A DNA stretch of 64,000 nt, taken from positions 73,291-137,290 of the forward strand of contig CAKVCL010000007.1 in NCBI GenBank assembly GCA_934725855.1. Direction: 5' to 3'. Source of the stretch: an uncultured Cellulosilyticum sp. (GTDB lineage Bacteria; Bacillota; Clostridia; Lachnospirales; Cellulosilyticaceae). This document shows positions 1 through 8,907 of this stretch, piece by piece; position 1 is the first letter of the stretch, and each line of letters opens with the position of its first letter. The translations under genes and the position numbers were made by a program. The notes below the pieces were generated by a model, which was given only the letters and a program-made list of their open reading frames with translations, was not told the origin of the DNA and did no database searches.

Positions 1-744
1 ACAGGTTATCCGATTGTCTATACTTCAGCTGATAGTGTTTTCCAAATTGCAGCCCATGAAAGTGTCGTGCCACTTGAAAAACTTTACGAAATGTGTGAAA
101 AGGCTAGGCGCATTTTAACCGGTCAACATGAAGTAGCACGTGTCATTGCAAGACCTTTTACAGGAGAAGCTGGTCACTTTACACGTACCTCTAACCGTCG
201 TGACTATGCGATTAGTCCACCTACACCAAACTTATTAACTTACTGCGCAAAGGCAAATGTTCCTGTTATAGCAGTCGGTAAAATTGAAGATATTTTTAAT
301 AAACAAGGTGTCACAGTAGCCATTCATACCAAAGATAATGAAGATGGGATTAAGACCACTTTAGAGTGTATGGAAAAATATCCAGAGGGCTTAATTTTTA
401 CGAATCTAGTTGATTTTGATATGAAATGGGGACACAGAAGAAATGCTGAGCTTTATGGAAAAGGCTTAGAAGCTTTTGATGCTGCTTTACCTAAGATCAT
501 GGCTTCCATGAAGGAAGAGGATATACTTATCATTACAGCAGACCATGGATGTGATCCAACTGCACCAGGAACCGATCATACAAGAGAATATGTCCCACTT
601 CTTGTGATTGGAAAGCCGCTTAAACAAGGGGTCGATATGGGAACAAGAGCAAGCTTTGCAGATATTGGGCAAACTGTATGCGAGTATTTTGGCTTACCTA
701 GCTTAAAAATTGGTGAGAGCTTCTTAGCTAAAGTGCATAGGTAG
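1..744 (+). CDS. deoB: Phosphopentomutase, 5' end outside window
   Basis: The reading frame is open from base 1, so only the last 247 residues of a roughly 390-residue enzyme are present. It interconverts (deoxy)ribose 1-phosphate and 5-phosphate in nucleoside salvage, in the cytoplasm. The fragment begins TGYPIVYTSADSVFQIAAHE, typical of the family, and carries metal-binding motifs of the alkaline-phosphatase superfamily: DHGCDPT (near residue 181 of the fragment) and TDHTRE just after it. The next gene is pyrimidine-nucleoside phosphorylase, whose product is the substrate of this enzyme, with 24 bases between the stop and the chosen start. The GTG at 67 is internal to the domain and is not a true start. 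Confidence 0.95.
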   Translation, partial: TGYPIVYTSADSVFQIAAHESVVPLEKLYEMCEKARRILTGQHEVARVIARPFTGEAGHFTRTSNRRDYAISPPTPNLLTYCAKANVPVIAVGKIEDIFNKQGVTVAIHTKDNEDGIKTTLECMEKYPEGLIFTNLVDFDMKWGHRRNAELYGKGLEAFDAALPKIMASMKEEDILIITADHGCDPTAPGTDHTREYVPLLVIGKPLKQGVDMGTRASFADIGQTVCEYFGLPSLKIGESFLAKVHR

Positions 745-768
745 CCAAAGTAAGGAGGAATCGTGACG

Positions 769-2076
769 ATGCGAATGTATGACATTATTGAACACAAGAA
801 AAAAGGTAAGGCATTAAGCAAAGAGGAAATTCACTTTGTTATAGAAGGCTATACTAAAGGAACCATTCCAGATTATCAAGTTTCAGCATTGATGATGGCG
901 ATTTATTTTCAAGGGATGACATTAGAAGAAACAGCAACCCTTACCATGGAGATGGCACAAAGTGGGGATGAAATGGATTTATCGCCTATTGAAGGGATCA
1001 AAGTGGATAAACATAGCACGGGTGGCGTGGGAGATAAGACAACGATTGTCCTTGCTCCACTTGTAGCTGCAGTAGGTGGAAAAGTGGCTAAAATGTCTGG
1101 AAGAGGACTAGGTCACACAGGTGGAACGATTGATAAATTAGAATCTTTTAAAGGGTTTAAAGTGGAATTATCTGAAGAGGCTTTTTTTGAGCAAGTGAAT
1201 AAGCATCATATTGCGGTTGTAGGTCAAAGTGGAGAATTGGCGCCTGCGGATAAAAAGCTTTATGCACTACGTGATGTAACCGCTACGGTAGATAACATGA
1301 GTTTGATTGCAAGCTCAATTATGTCCAAGAAAATCGCTTCTGGTGCAGATGCAATCTGTTTGGATGTTAAATGTGGAACGGGTGCATTTATGAAGACTTT
1401 AGAGGATGCCAAAGCGTTAGCACAGGCTATGGTCGATATCGGAAACCATGTGGGACGTCATACGATGGCGGTTGTTTCAGATATGAATCAGCCACTAGGG
1501 TTTGCAGTAGGAAATGCCTTAGAAGTCATTGAGGCAATTGAAACGCTTAAAGGAAATGGACCAGCTGATTTGACAAAGTTAACCACTACCCTTGCCAGTT
1601 ACATGCTCGTTATGGGGAAAGTGTGTGAGAATGTAGAAGCCGCTCAAAAGGCAGTGCAGGAAGTCATTGAAAATGGTCAGGCGATTGCCAAATTACAAGA
1701 ATGGGTAAGTCTTCAAGGTGGGGATGCTAAAGCTGTTTTAGATTATAGCTTATTGCCACAAGCACGTTATCAAAAAGAAGTGACTTTAGATGGAGAAGGT
1801 TATGTTTCTGGTATTGAAGCAGAATCCGTAGGAAAAGCGGCACTTGTTTTAGGTGCAGGTAGAGAAACCAAAGAAAGTACCATTGATTTAGCTGTTGGAA
1901 TTGTGATTCATAAGAAAATTGGAGATACGGTTGCAAAAGGTGAATCAGTAGCGACTGTATACTACAATGATTTAGCCAAATGTGAAGCAGCAGAAGCCAT
2001 ATTAAAATCAGCTTATACCTTAAGTGCATCAAAGGTCAAACCACAAACACTCATTTATGAGATTATAGAAGCCTAA
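769..2076 (+). CDS. pdp: Pyrimidine-nucleoside phosphorylase
   Basis: It cleaves uridine, thymidine and deoxyuridine with phosphate, giving base and pentose 1-phosphate. The 435-residue length is normal. The family signature [16 protein letters not shown] lies near residue 110, and the phosphate-binding [12 protein letters not shown] lies near residue 80. Three in-frame starts are possible (GTG 763, ATG 769, ATG 775). The Shine-Dalgarno AAGGAGG at 752-758 is ten bases from ATG 769, and the resulting N-terminus MRMYDII matches the family (for example MRMVDLI), so 769 is preferred. It is very likely cotranscribed with deoB. Confidence 0.95.
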   Translation: MRMYDIIEHKKKGKALSKEEIHFVIEGYTKGTIPDYQVSALMMAIYFQGMTLEETATLTMEMAQSGDEMDLSPIEGIKVDKHSTGGVGDKTTIVLAPLVAAVGGKVAKMSGRGLGHTGGTIDKLESFKGFKVELSEEAFFEQVNKHHIAVVGQSGELAPADKKLYALRDVTATVDNMSLIASSIMSKKIASGADAICLDVKCGTGAFMKTLEDAKALAQAMVDIGNHVGRHTMAVVSDMNQPLGFAVGNALEVIEAIETLKGNGPADLTKLTTTLASYMLVMGKVCENVEAAQKAVQEVIENGQAIAKLQEWVSLQGGDAKAVLDYSLLPQARYQKEVTLDGEGYVSGIEAESVGKAALVLGAGRETKESTIDLAVGIVIHKKIGDTVAKGESVATVYYNDLAKCEAAEAILKSAYTLSASKVKPQTLIYEIIEA

Positions 2077-2077
2077 G

Positions 2078-2162
2078 AAAAACCTCCTTGATATCTTTGG
2101 ATTGTCAGTATAATTTGTTTTAAATGACAAATACTACAAGAAAAAGAATGAAGGAGGTTTTT
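2078..2162 (+). promoter_or_regulatory. Long-range inverted repeat covering a ribosome binding site
   Basis: AAAAACCTCCTT at 2078-2089 is a perfect 12-base complement of AAGGAGGTTTTT at 2151-2162, which contains the Shine-Dalgarno of the carboxypeptidase gene starting at 2164. In RNA read through from deoB-pdp the site could be masked. An RNA started from the candidate promoter at 2088-2114 would lack the left arm. The repeat is directly visible; the regulatory role is inference. Confidence 0.55.
2088..2114 (+). promoter_or_regulatory. Candidate promoter for carboxypeptidase gene
   Basis: TTGATA (2088-2093) and a perfect TATAAT (2109-2114) are separated by 15 bases, shorter than the optimum. 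The -10 box is good and the spacing is poor, so the call is tentative. It lies between pdp and the carboxypeptidase gene at 2164. Confidence 0.4.
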
Positions 2163-2163
2163 T

Positions 2164-3342
2164 ATGAAAAAGCGCAGTGCATGGATCGCCTTATGGGTAA
2201 GTACGCTATTACTCTGTACGAATCTCTATGCAAAATCAGCCGTCAAAGATCAAACAATGGCTCAAACCGCAAGAAGCTATGTTTTAATGGAACAATCCAG
2301 TGGCAAAATCCTACTAGAAAGAGATGCCCAAAAAGTATTACCCCCTGCTAGTATTACAAAGGTTATGACCCTACTACTCATTAATGAAGCCATAGATGCA
2401 GGAAAAATCAACTGGGATGATTCCGTCACTATTAGTGAGCATGCTGCCCATATGGGTGGGTCACAAGTGTTTATGGAACCAGGTGAAACGCAAACCGTTC
2501 GTGATTTAGTAAAATGTATTTGTATTGCATCAGCAAATGATGCAGCTGTTGCCATGAGTGAATATATTGCTGGAAGTGAAGCACAGTTTGTAGAGCTCAT
2601 GAATAAGCGTGCACAAGAATTAGGCATGACGCATACCACTTTTAAAAATGCGTGTGGATTGCATGTCGAAGGTCATGCTTCCTGTGCCAAAGATATTGCC
2701 CTTATGTCAAGGGCCTTACTAGAAGAGCATCCAGAGATGTCTAAAATTTTAACGACATGGATGGACAGTATTACGCATCGTACCAGACGGGGTGAAAGTG
2801 AATTTGGTCTTTCTAATACGAATAAAATGATCAAATGGTATAATGGATTAACTGGACTTAAAACCGGCTATACGCCCGAAGCAAAGCATTGTGTGAGTGC
2901 AACAGCCACAAGAGATCAAATGAATCTGATTGCTGTGATTATGGGGGCGGCTGATGGTAAAACACGTTTTAAAGAAGCAGCCGAGCTTTTAGACTACGGA
3001 TTTGCAAATTATAAAGTCAAAGTAGGCCCACAAATTGGCACCATTATAGGGCAGCAAGACATTAAGAAGGGAACCCTTAAACAAATTGATGTAGCGGCAG
3101 GAGAAACAAAGTCTTTTGTCATCCCAAAAGCAAGTGACCAAAGTGAGCTCACTTATGAATTACAATATACCAAGCCTTTAATGGCACCCATTCATAAAGG
3201 TGAAGTCGTGGGACGTATCGTTTATTATTTAGATGGCAATGAAGTAGGTGAAGGCACTTTGCAGTCAGCCAGTGAAGTGAAAAAAGCAACGCTTAAACAA
3301 ATGGTACCTTATATGGCAAAACGTTTCTTTAAAATGGGATAA
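2164..3342 (+). CDS. D-alanyl-D-alanine carboxypeptidase (DacF/PBP5 type)
   Basis: This is a serine peptidase that trims the terminal D-Ala of peptidoglycan stem peptides outside the membrane. The 392-residue protein has an N-terminal signal sequence (MKKRSAWIALWVSTLLL...). The three penicillin-binding motifs are visible: SITK (near residue 63, nucleophile Ser), SAN (near residue 122) and KTG (near residue 237). A C-terminal beta domain follows, and the end LKQMVPYMAKRFFKMG could form an amphipathic membrane anchor. The Shine-Dalgarno AAGGAGG is strong but lies in an inverted repeat. A second paralogue lies at 4924-6063, with scpA-scpB between the two. Confidence 0.92.
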   Translation: MKKRSAWIALWVSTLLLCTNLYAKSAVKDQTMAQTARSYVLMEQSSGKILLERDAQKVLPPASITKVMTLLLINEAIDAGKINWDDSVTISEHAAHMGGSQVFMEPGETQTVRDLVKCICIASANDAAVAMSEYIAGSEAQFVELMNKRAQELGMTHTTFKNACGLHVEGHASCAKDIALMSRALLEEHPEMSKILTTWMDSITHRTRRGESEFGLSNTNKMIKWYNGLTGLKTGYTPEAKHCVSATATRDQMNLIAVIMGAADGKTRFKEAAELLDYGFANYKVKVGPQIGTIIGQQDIKKGTLKQIDVAAGETKSFVIPKASDQSELTYELQYTKPLMAPIHKGEVVGRIVYYLDGNEVGEGTLQSASEVKKATLKQMVPYMAKRFFKMG

Positions 3343-3348
3343 TTATTC

Positions 3349-3383
3349 AAAAAAAGTATCTTTCAAAAAAAGGTACTTTTTTT
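3349..3383 (+). terminator. Intrinsic terminator after carboxypeptidase gene
   Basis: The 12-bp stem AAAAAAAGTATC / GGTACTTTTTTT (one G-U pair) has an 11-base loop and ends in a T7 run. It follows the stop codon by a few bases and separates this gene from scpA. Confidence 0.8.
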
Positions 3384-3490
3384 GCGTCATCCATCAAAAA
3401 CGCCAAATGAAGTCTTTTACTGAAAAGCTTGCATAAAACGTGACAAGAAGCTACACTATTGGTAGAACAAAAGAAGCAGGAGGCAGAAAA

Positions 3491-4240
3491 GTGACTGTCA
3501 CATTTAAATTACAAGATTTTGAGGGGCCACTTGATTTATTACTCTACTTAATTGAAAAGAATAAGATGAATATTTACGATATCGAAATTTCGTCTATTAC
3601 AGATCAGTATATGGCCTATTTAGAAGCTGCCTCAGAAGTTGAACTCGATCAAATGAGTGATTTTATTGTCATGGCGGCTACTTTATTGTATATTAAGTCA
3701 CGGATGCTTTTACCCAAACCTAATAAAGTGGGCGAAGAAAATGAAGAAGATCCACGTGAAGAATTAATTCGTAAATTAATTGAATATAAAAAAGTTAAAT
3801 ATGTATCAGAAAAACTCAGTGAATGTCAAGGGGAATCGATGCAATATTGCTTTAGAAATCATATGGCACATGGAGAGATTCCAGATGCCCCACTTAATTA
3901 TGATCGCATTTTAAATGATGTATCCTTAAAATTACTTTATGATACATTTGATCAACTCATGAGACAAAAAGAATGGGATAAGCATAAGCAGGAAGAGCAA
4001 CAAATTGACCGAAGGATTTTACGAAAAGATGCTTATACGATCGAGGAAAAGAGTACTTATATCCGTGAGTTAATTGCTTTAAAAGGTGAAACATCTTTTT
4101 ATACGATTTGTCATGGAGAAATGCCAAGAATAGAGATTATTGTTACTTTTATGGCACTTTTAGAATTGGTTCATAAAAAAGAGATTTTTGTGATACAGGA
4201 AGAACCAGGTAGAGACATTCTGATTAAGGAGGCAATATAG
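3491..4240 (+). CDS. scpA: Segregation and condensation protein A
   Basis: This is the kleisin subunit of the SMC-ScpAB condensin, which compacts and segregates the chromosome. The 249-residue length is typical. The N-terminus FKLQDFEGPLDLLLYLIEKNK is the family hallmark, and the winged-helix C-terminus (TFMALLELVHKKEI) binds the SMC head. Start GTG 3491 is chosen because AGGAGG at 3479-3484 is six bases upstream and the homologous N-terminus begins here. A longer in-frame extension to 3440 has no family similarity. It is followed by scpB with two bases between them. Confidence 0.95.
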   Translation: MTVTFKLQDFEGPLDLLLYLIEKNKMNIYDIEISSITDQYMAYLEAASEVELDQMSDFIVMAATLLYIKSRMLLPKPNKVGEENEEDPREELIRKLIEYKKVKYVSEKLSECQGESMQYCFRNHMAHGEIPDAPLNYDRILNDVSLKLLYDTFDQLMRQKEWDKHKQEEQQIDRRILRKDAYTIEEKSTYIRELIALKGETSFYTICHGEMPRIEIIVTFMALLELVHKKEIFVIQEEPGRDILIKEAI

Positions 4241-4242
4241 AT

Positions 4243-4848
4243 TTGAAAAAAACAGAATTAGAGAGCCAACTAGAAGCGGTGCTTTTTTATGCTGGAGACA
4301 GCATTTCGGTGAAAAGGCTAGAAGAAATTTGTGATCAAGAGGCGTTTTCAATTCGCCATGCCATCAATCATTTAAGCGAACTATATAAAGAAAGTAACAG
4401 TGGCATTGAAATCATAGAAGTAGATGATGGCTATCAAATGTGTACATCACCTAAACATTTACAAAGTATTCAGCTTTATAGGCAAAAACCTGCAAAAAAT
4501 ATACTGACTCAAGCATTAATTGAAACATTGGCTATCGTAGCCTATTCACAACCCATCACACGTACACAAATTGAAGATATACGTGGTGTAAGATGTGAGC
4601 ATGCGATTAGCCGCTTGTTAGAATATGGGCTCATTGAAGAAGTAGGCCGCCTTAATGTGATTGGTAGACCGATTTTATTTGGAACAACTCATGAATTTTT
4701 ACGTCATTTTGGCTTTAAAAATCTAGAAGAAATGCCTAAAATTAAAGAAGAGCTACTAGAAAAATTTAAAGAGGAAGTTCAAGAAGAGATGAGTTATTAT
4801 GAAGAAGATGAGCGTGTCCAAAAGAATCCTACAATGGTGGAAGAATAA
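4243..4848 (+). CDS. scpB: Segregation and condensation protein B
   Basis: This is a partner of ScpA in the condensin complex and dimerises through two winged-helix domains. The 201-residue length is normal. Recognisable segments are LEAVLFYAGDSIS (first winged helix) and ETLAIVAYSQPITRTQIEDIRG (second winged helix, residues ~88-109). The start is TTG at 4243 with AAGGAGG at 4226-4232. The gene follows scpA directly, as in most Firmicutes. Confidence 0.95.
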   Translation: MKKTELESQLEAVLFYAGDSISVKRLEEICDQEAFSIRHAINHLSELYKESNSGIEIIEVDDGYQMCTSPKHLQSIQLYRQKPAKNILTQALIETLAIVAYSQPITRTQIEDIRGVRCEHAISRLLEYGLIEEVGRLNVIGRPILFGTTHEFLRHFGFKNLEEMPKIKEELLEKFKEEVQEEMSYYEEDERVQKNPTMVEE

Positions 4849-4923
4849 ATAAAAATTTAAGCGAATAATGTTTAGGCATTAGGGAAAATTAAAAAGAGAT
4901 GATAAAATGCAAGGAGTGAAACC

Positions 4924-6063
4924 ATGAAAAAGGTGATATTAGCTCTTGGCTTAACCGCTATTTTTAGTTTAGCCCAAGTGACCTATGCCAGTTCAGATTT
5001 GCCAAAAGTAAAAGCAAAAGGTGCTGTGCTGATTGAACAAGAAAGTAAAAGAATTCTTTATGAGCAAAATGCCGAGGCTTCTTTGCCTATGGCAAGTACT
5101 ACTAAGATTATGACCTGCATCTTAGCTTTAGAAAAAGGAAATTTAGAGGATATTGTCATAACTTCCAATAGAGCGGCTAAAGCACCACCTGTTAAACTCA
5201 AATTAAAAGTGGGTGAAAAGCAGAGATTAGGCGATTTACTTTATGCCTTAATGCTACAATCAGACAATGATGTAGCAGTGGCTATTGCTGAACATATTGG
5301 TGGCAGTGTGGAAGCCTTTTGTGAGATGATGACCCAAAAAGCACAGAGTATTGGTGCCGTGCATACTTCATTTAAAACGCCCAATGGGTTGGACGCCGAG
5401 GGACATTATTCAACCGCTTATGATATGGCACTGATTGGAGCCTACGCTTTGGAAAATCCAGAGTTTGTAAAGATTGTTACCACCACAAATATTAGCATCC
5501 CTACTGTAAAAACAGAAGGCAGTGTGCGCCATGACCTTCAAAATAAAAATCGCTTTATTTATAGCTATGAAGGGGCAAATGGGATCAAAACGGGATTTAC
5601 GAATAAGGCAGGGCATTGTTTTGTAGGGGGTGCCAAGAAAAATGAGATGCAATTAGTTGCAGCTGCTTTAGGATCAGGTTGGGGTAAGAATGGTAAAACC
5701 CAGAAATATACGGACGTCATGCAAATGATGACATATGGTTTTAAAAACTATGAAAAGGTACAATTAGTAGAACCTAATGATCAAGTAGATACTGTGCCTG
5801 TAGAAAAAGCACTCGTTGAGCAGGTGAATGTGAGTTGCAAGGATAAGGTTGTTATGCCTTTAACGAAGCAAGAAAAAGATAAGGTATATCTTAAAAAGGT
5901 ATTGCCTACTATGATTGTAGCACCCATTAAAGAAGGTCAAGTCATTGGTGAAATACAAGTTATTTGTGACAATGTAACATTAGCTAAAGCACCTCTTTAT
6001 GCATCTGAAACGATTAAAAAGGCAACACTGTTAGATTATATTAAGGATTGGTTAAAAAAATAA
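4924..6063 (+). CDS. D-alanyl-D-alanine carboxypeptidase, second copy (DacF type)
   Basis: This 379-residue secreted penicillin-binding protein is a paralogue of the gene at 2164-3342. A signal peptide ends near ...VTYASS. Catalytic motifs are STTK (near residue 60), SDN (near residue 119) and KTG (near residue 222). The C-terminal region again ends in a short amphipathic helix (LLDYIKDWLKK) suited to membrane association. In several spore formers dacF-type genes serve the spore cortex. No sporulation sigma-factor promoter could be recognised in the 75 bases upstream, so this role is not claimed. An AAGGAG Shine-Dalgarno precedes the ATG. Confidence 0.92.
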   Translation: MKKVILALGLTAIFSLAQVTYASSDLPKVKAKGAVLIEQESKRILYEQNAEASLPMASTTKIMTCILALEKGNLEDIVITSNRAAKAPPVKLKLKVGEKQRLGDLLYALMLQSDNDVAVAIAEHIGGSVEAFCEMMTQKAQSIGAVHTSFKTPNGLDAEGHYSTAYDMALIGAYALENPEFVKIVTTTNISIPTVKTEGSVRHDLQNKNRFIYSYEGANGIKTGFTNKAGHCFVGGAKKNEMQLVAAALGSGWGKNGKTQKYTDVMQMMTYGFKNYEKVQLVEPNDQVDTVPVEKALVEQVNVSCKDKVVMPLTKQEKDKVYLKKVLPTMIVAPIKEGQVIGEIQVICDNVTLAKAPLYASETIKKATLLDYIKDWLKK

Positions 6064-6087
6064 GAACAAAGAAATAAGAGGGGTTTT

Positions 6088-6813
6088 ATGAGATTACAAA
6101 AATATTTAGCCAGTTGTGGCATTGCTTCAAGAAGAAAATGTGAAGCTTATATATTAGAAGGCAAAGTGTGTGTCAATGGGCAAGTCGTTCAAACATTGGG
6201 CACACAAGTGGAAGAAAGTGATGAAGTGACTTTCTGTGGGAAAAAAGTGTGTAGGCAAGCGGAAGAAGTTTATTATATGCTTCATAAGCCAGTCGGTTAT
6301 GTCACAACGGTGCAAGATGAAAAACATCGGCAAACGGTTTTAGATTTAATTGAGGATGAAAGTCACCGTGTTTATCCAGTCGGTCGTTTGGATTATAATA
6401 CCTCAGGGTTATTGTTACTAACTAATGATGGGGCGCTTACCTATGGCTTAACTCATCCAAAGCATCACGTTAATAAATGTTATGAAGTGAAAGTAAAAGG
6501 GGTGCTCAGTGAAGAAGCCAAAAAAGCACTCAAATGTGGCGTTATGCTGGACGGCAAATTAACTTATCCAGCACACCTTAAAGTCATTAAAAAAGGGGAG
6601 AAATCAACTTTATTTCATTTGACCATTCATGAAGGGCGTAATCGACAAGTTAGGCGCATGTGTGAGGCCGTTGGATATCCTGTGCTTTCACTTAAAAGAA
6701 TTTCTGTTGGGAAATTAACCTTGGGTGACTTAGAAGTAGGCAAGTATCGTGCATTAACGGATGAAGAAATACATTATTTACAAAGAATGAGTCAAAATGA
6801 CTTTCAAAAATAG
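6088..6813 (+). CDS. rluB: rRNA pseudouridine synthase (RsuA/RluB family)
   Basis: It isomerises a uridine in ribosomal RNA to pseudouridine. The 241-residue protein has an N-terminal S4 RNA-binding domain (MRLQKYLASCGIASRRKCE) and the catalytic signature GRLDYNTSGLLLLTNDG (residues ~104-120, catalytic Asp in GRLDY). The motif EGRNRQVRRMCEAVG also fits. An scpA-scpB-dac-rluB order is common in Clostridia. The rRNA target cannot be told from sequence, so the symbol is by family. Its stop codon lies inside the left arm of the terminator. Confidence 0.9.
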   Translation: MRLQKYLASCGIASRRKCEAYILEGKVCVNGQVVQTLGTQVEESDEVTFCGKKVCRQAEEVYYMLHKPVGYVTTVQDEKHRQTVLDLIEDESHRVYPVGRLDYNTSGLLLLTNDGALTYGLTHPKHHVNKCYEVKVKGVLSEEAKKALKCGVMLDGKLTYPAHLKVIKKGEKSTLFHLTIHEGRNRQVRRMCEAVGYPVLSLKRISVGKLTLGDLEVGKYRALTDEEIHYLQRMSQNDFQK

Positions 6814-6842
6814 CTTTGTTCCACAAGAACAAAGCTATTTTT
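6806..6842 (+). terminator. Intrinsic terminator overlapping the end of rluB
   Basis: A perfect 16-bp stem (6806-6821 with 6827-6842) has loop CACAA and A5/T5 ends. It overlaps the last codons of rluB, and the A and T ends allow action in both directions. Confidence 0.88.
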
Positions 6843-6863
6843 GAAAGCTTTGCATTCATTTAT

Positions 6864-6894
6864 TTTACATAAACGATATGCTATAATGTATAAT
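6864..6894 (+). promoter_or_regulatory. Candidate promoter of the RpiR-aroH-cmk-ispH cluster
   Basis: TTTACA (6864-6869) and TATAAT (6889-6894) are 19 bases apart. A second TATAAT at 6882-6887 is too close to that -35. The region follows the rluB terminator and is the first place a new transcript could start. Confidence 0.5.
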
Positions 6895-6934
6895 GAATAG
6901 AATGGAGAGGAACGTCCAAAGGAAGGATTAGATA

Positions 6935-7843
6935 ATGAATAAGAATGACTTAATTCATAGAATACGAAAAAATATGCCTAAACTCAGTAAAGGACAGAAA
7001 CTGATTGCAAATTACATTATTAATCATTATGAAAAAGCGGTTTATTTAACTGCTGCAAAACTGGGGTCTATTGTTGGTGTCAGTGAGTCAACCGTCGTAA
7101 GATTTGCAAATGAATTGGGTTATGATGGGTATCCAAAATTTCAAAATGCTTTAGAAGAGCTCGTTAAGAGCAAATTAACAGCCATGCAACGTCTTGAAGT
7201 GACAACGGATCGAATTGATACTTGCCATGTTCTCAAAAGTGTGCTTCAAATGGATGAAGAAAAAATTCGTAGTACAAGAGAACAAATCGATGAAATCGCT
7301 TTTAATGAAGCCATCGAAAAGATTATGAAAGCTAAAACAATTTATGTCATGGGTGTAAGAAGTTGCGCTGGACTTGCAAGTTTTTTAGGCTTTTATTTAA
7401 ATATTATTTTCGATAATATTAAAGTGGTGAATTCAAATAGTGTAAGTGAAATGTTTGAAGCCATTCATCGTATTGATGAAGAGGATGTTATCATTGGGAT
7501 TAGCTTTCCACGTTATTCTAAGCGTGTGATGAAATGTTTAGAGTTTGCACAGGGGCAAAAGGCGAGTGTGATTACCATTACAGATAGTTATATTTCACCA
7601 ATTGCGAGTTATGCCGATTATGCTTTAGTTGGAAGCAGTGAGATGGTTTCATTTGTGGATTCATTAGTAGCGCCATTAAGCATTATTAATGCTATTATTG
7701 TAGCGATAAGCTTACGCAAAAAAGACGAGATAGCCGTTAATTTAGAAAGGCTAGAACATATATGGTCAGAATATGAAGTTTATGATGATTCACATCGAGA
7801 ATTAGGACCTACAACAGAAGAAAGTAAGGAAAAATTTGATTAA
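6935..7843 (+). CDS. MurR/RpiR-family transcriptional regulator
   Basis: This 302-residue protein has an N-terminal RpiR-type helix-turn-helix (residues ~1-77, with LGSIVGVSESTVVRFANELGY) and a SIS sugar-phosphate-binding domain (residues ~125-255). Such regulators usually sense phosphosugars or amino sugars. None of the genes behind it (chorismate mutase, cmk, ispH) is a sugar gene, so its targets may lie elsewhere. It is first in the cluster, after its own candidate promoter. Confidence 0.88.
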   Translation: MNKNDLIHRIRKNMPKLSKGQKLIANYIINHYEKAVYLTAAKLGSIVGVSESTVVRFANELGYDGYPKFQNALEELVKSKLTAMQRLEVTTDRIDTCHVLKSVLQMDEEKIRSTREQIDEIAFNEAIEKIMKAKTIYVMGVRSCAGLASFLGFYLNIIFDNIKVVNSNSVSEMFEAIHRIDEEDVIIGISFPRYSKRVMKCLEFAQGQKASVITITDSYISPIASYADYALVGSSEMVSFVDSLVAPLSIINAIIVAISLRKKDEIAVNLERLEHIWSEYEVYDDSHRELGPTTEESKEKFD

Positions 7844-7860
7844 TTAGGGGAGGAAACATC

Positions 7861-8229
7861 ATGCATGCAGTAAGTATACGAGGGGCTATTACAACAGAGG
7901 TTAACACAAAAGAAGCGATATTAGAAGCTACGAGACTTATGCTTGAGGCAATCATTCAAGCAAATCAGCTTCAAATAGAAAACATTATTCAAATTCATTT
8001 TAGTGCCACTAAAGATTTAGATGCCGTTTATCCAGCAGTAGCTGCAAGAAATATAGGGATAACCTCTGCTTCGTTAATGTGCTTTCAAGAAATGTATGTA
8101 GTCGGTTCGTTAGAAAAGTGTGTCCGTGTGGATGTGTTAGTAGAACAAGAAGGGTTAACACGTGACAATGTAAAGCATCAATATTTAAGAAATGCTAAAA
8201 GATTAAGACCTGATTTAGTAAAGGAGTAA
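7861..8229 (+). CDS. aroH: Chorismate mutase, AroH type
   Basis: It converts chorismate to prephenate for phenylalanine and tyrosine synthesis. The 122-residue length equals the monofunctional AroH class. Active-site segments are visible: SIRGAIT (Arg7), SATKDLDAVYPAVAAR (residues ~59-74), and MCFQEMYVVGSLEKCVRV (residues ~83-100, with the family's Cys and Arg). A GGGAGG Shine-Dalgarno precedes the ATG, and cmk starts five bases after the stop. Confidence 0.93.
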   Translation: MHAVSIRGAITTEVNTKEAILEATRLMLEAIIQANQLQIENIIQIHFSATKDLDAVYPAVAARNIGITSASLMCFQEMYVVGSLEKCVRVDVLVEQEGLTRDNVKHQYLRNAKRLRPDLVKE

Positions 8230-8233
8230 AGAT

Positions 8234-8896
8234 ATGTTTTCAATTGCAATAGATGGACCAGCAGGAGCAGGAAAAAGTACCATTGCTAAGAAATTAGCAG
8301 AATTATTACAGTGTGTTTATGTAGACACAGGCGCTATGTATAGAAGTGTAGGCTATTATTGTATTAAGCATCACATCGATATCAATGAAGAAGAGGGGAT
8401 AAAGGCACACTTACCTCAGATGGATATTGTGCTTAAACACACCTCAGAAGGACAACAGATCTACTTAAATGGTGAAAATGTCAGTCAAAAAATTAGAACA
8501 CCCGAAGTTGCAGCCGCCGCTTCAAAAGTAGCTATTTATGGGTCTGTTCGTACAGCAATGGTTGAAAGACAACAAGAAATGGCTCAGTCCATTTCAATTA
8601 TTATGGATGGAAGAGACATCGGAACGGTGGTTTTACCTAAAGCGACTTTAAAAATCTTTTTAACCGCCTCTGTAGAAGAACGTGCGATGCGTCGCTATAA
8701 AGAGAATATTGAAAAAGGGATAGCTTGTGAACTGGAAAGTTTAAAAAATGACATTAAGTTAAGAGATCAGCAAGATACTGAGAGGAAAATTTCTCCTTTA
8801 AGAAAGGCTGAAGATGCCATTGAGTTAGATACGACGACGCTATCTATAGACGAAATTGTAACACAAATTAAGACGTTATTAAAAGAAAGATTATAG
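8234..8896 (+). CDS. cmk: Cytidylate kinase
   Basis: It phosphorylates CMP and dCMP. The 220-residue length is standard. The P-loop GPAGAGKST lies at residues ~8-16. YVDTGAMYRSVGYY (near 30) and MDGRDIGTVVLPKA (near 125) are family signatures. The lid region RDQQDTERKISPL is also typical. It lies between aroH and ispH, close together on one strand, consistent with one operon. Confidence 0.95.
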   Translation: MFSIAIDGPAGAGKSTIAKKLAELLQCVYVDTGAMYRSVGYYCIKHHIDINEEEGIKAHLPQMDIVLKHTSEGQQIYLNGENVSQKIRTPEVAAAASKVAIYGSVRTAMVERQQEMAQSISIIMDGRDIGTVVLPKATLKIFLTASVEERAMRRYKENIEKGIACELESLKNDIKLRDQQDTERKISPLRKAEDAIELDTTTLSIDEIVTQIKTLLKERL

Positions 8897-8907
8897 GAGG
8901 ATAGAAC

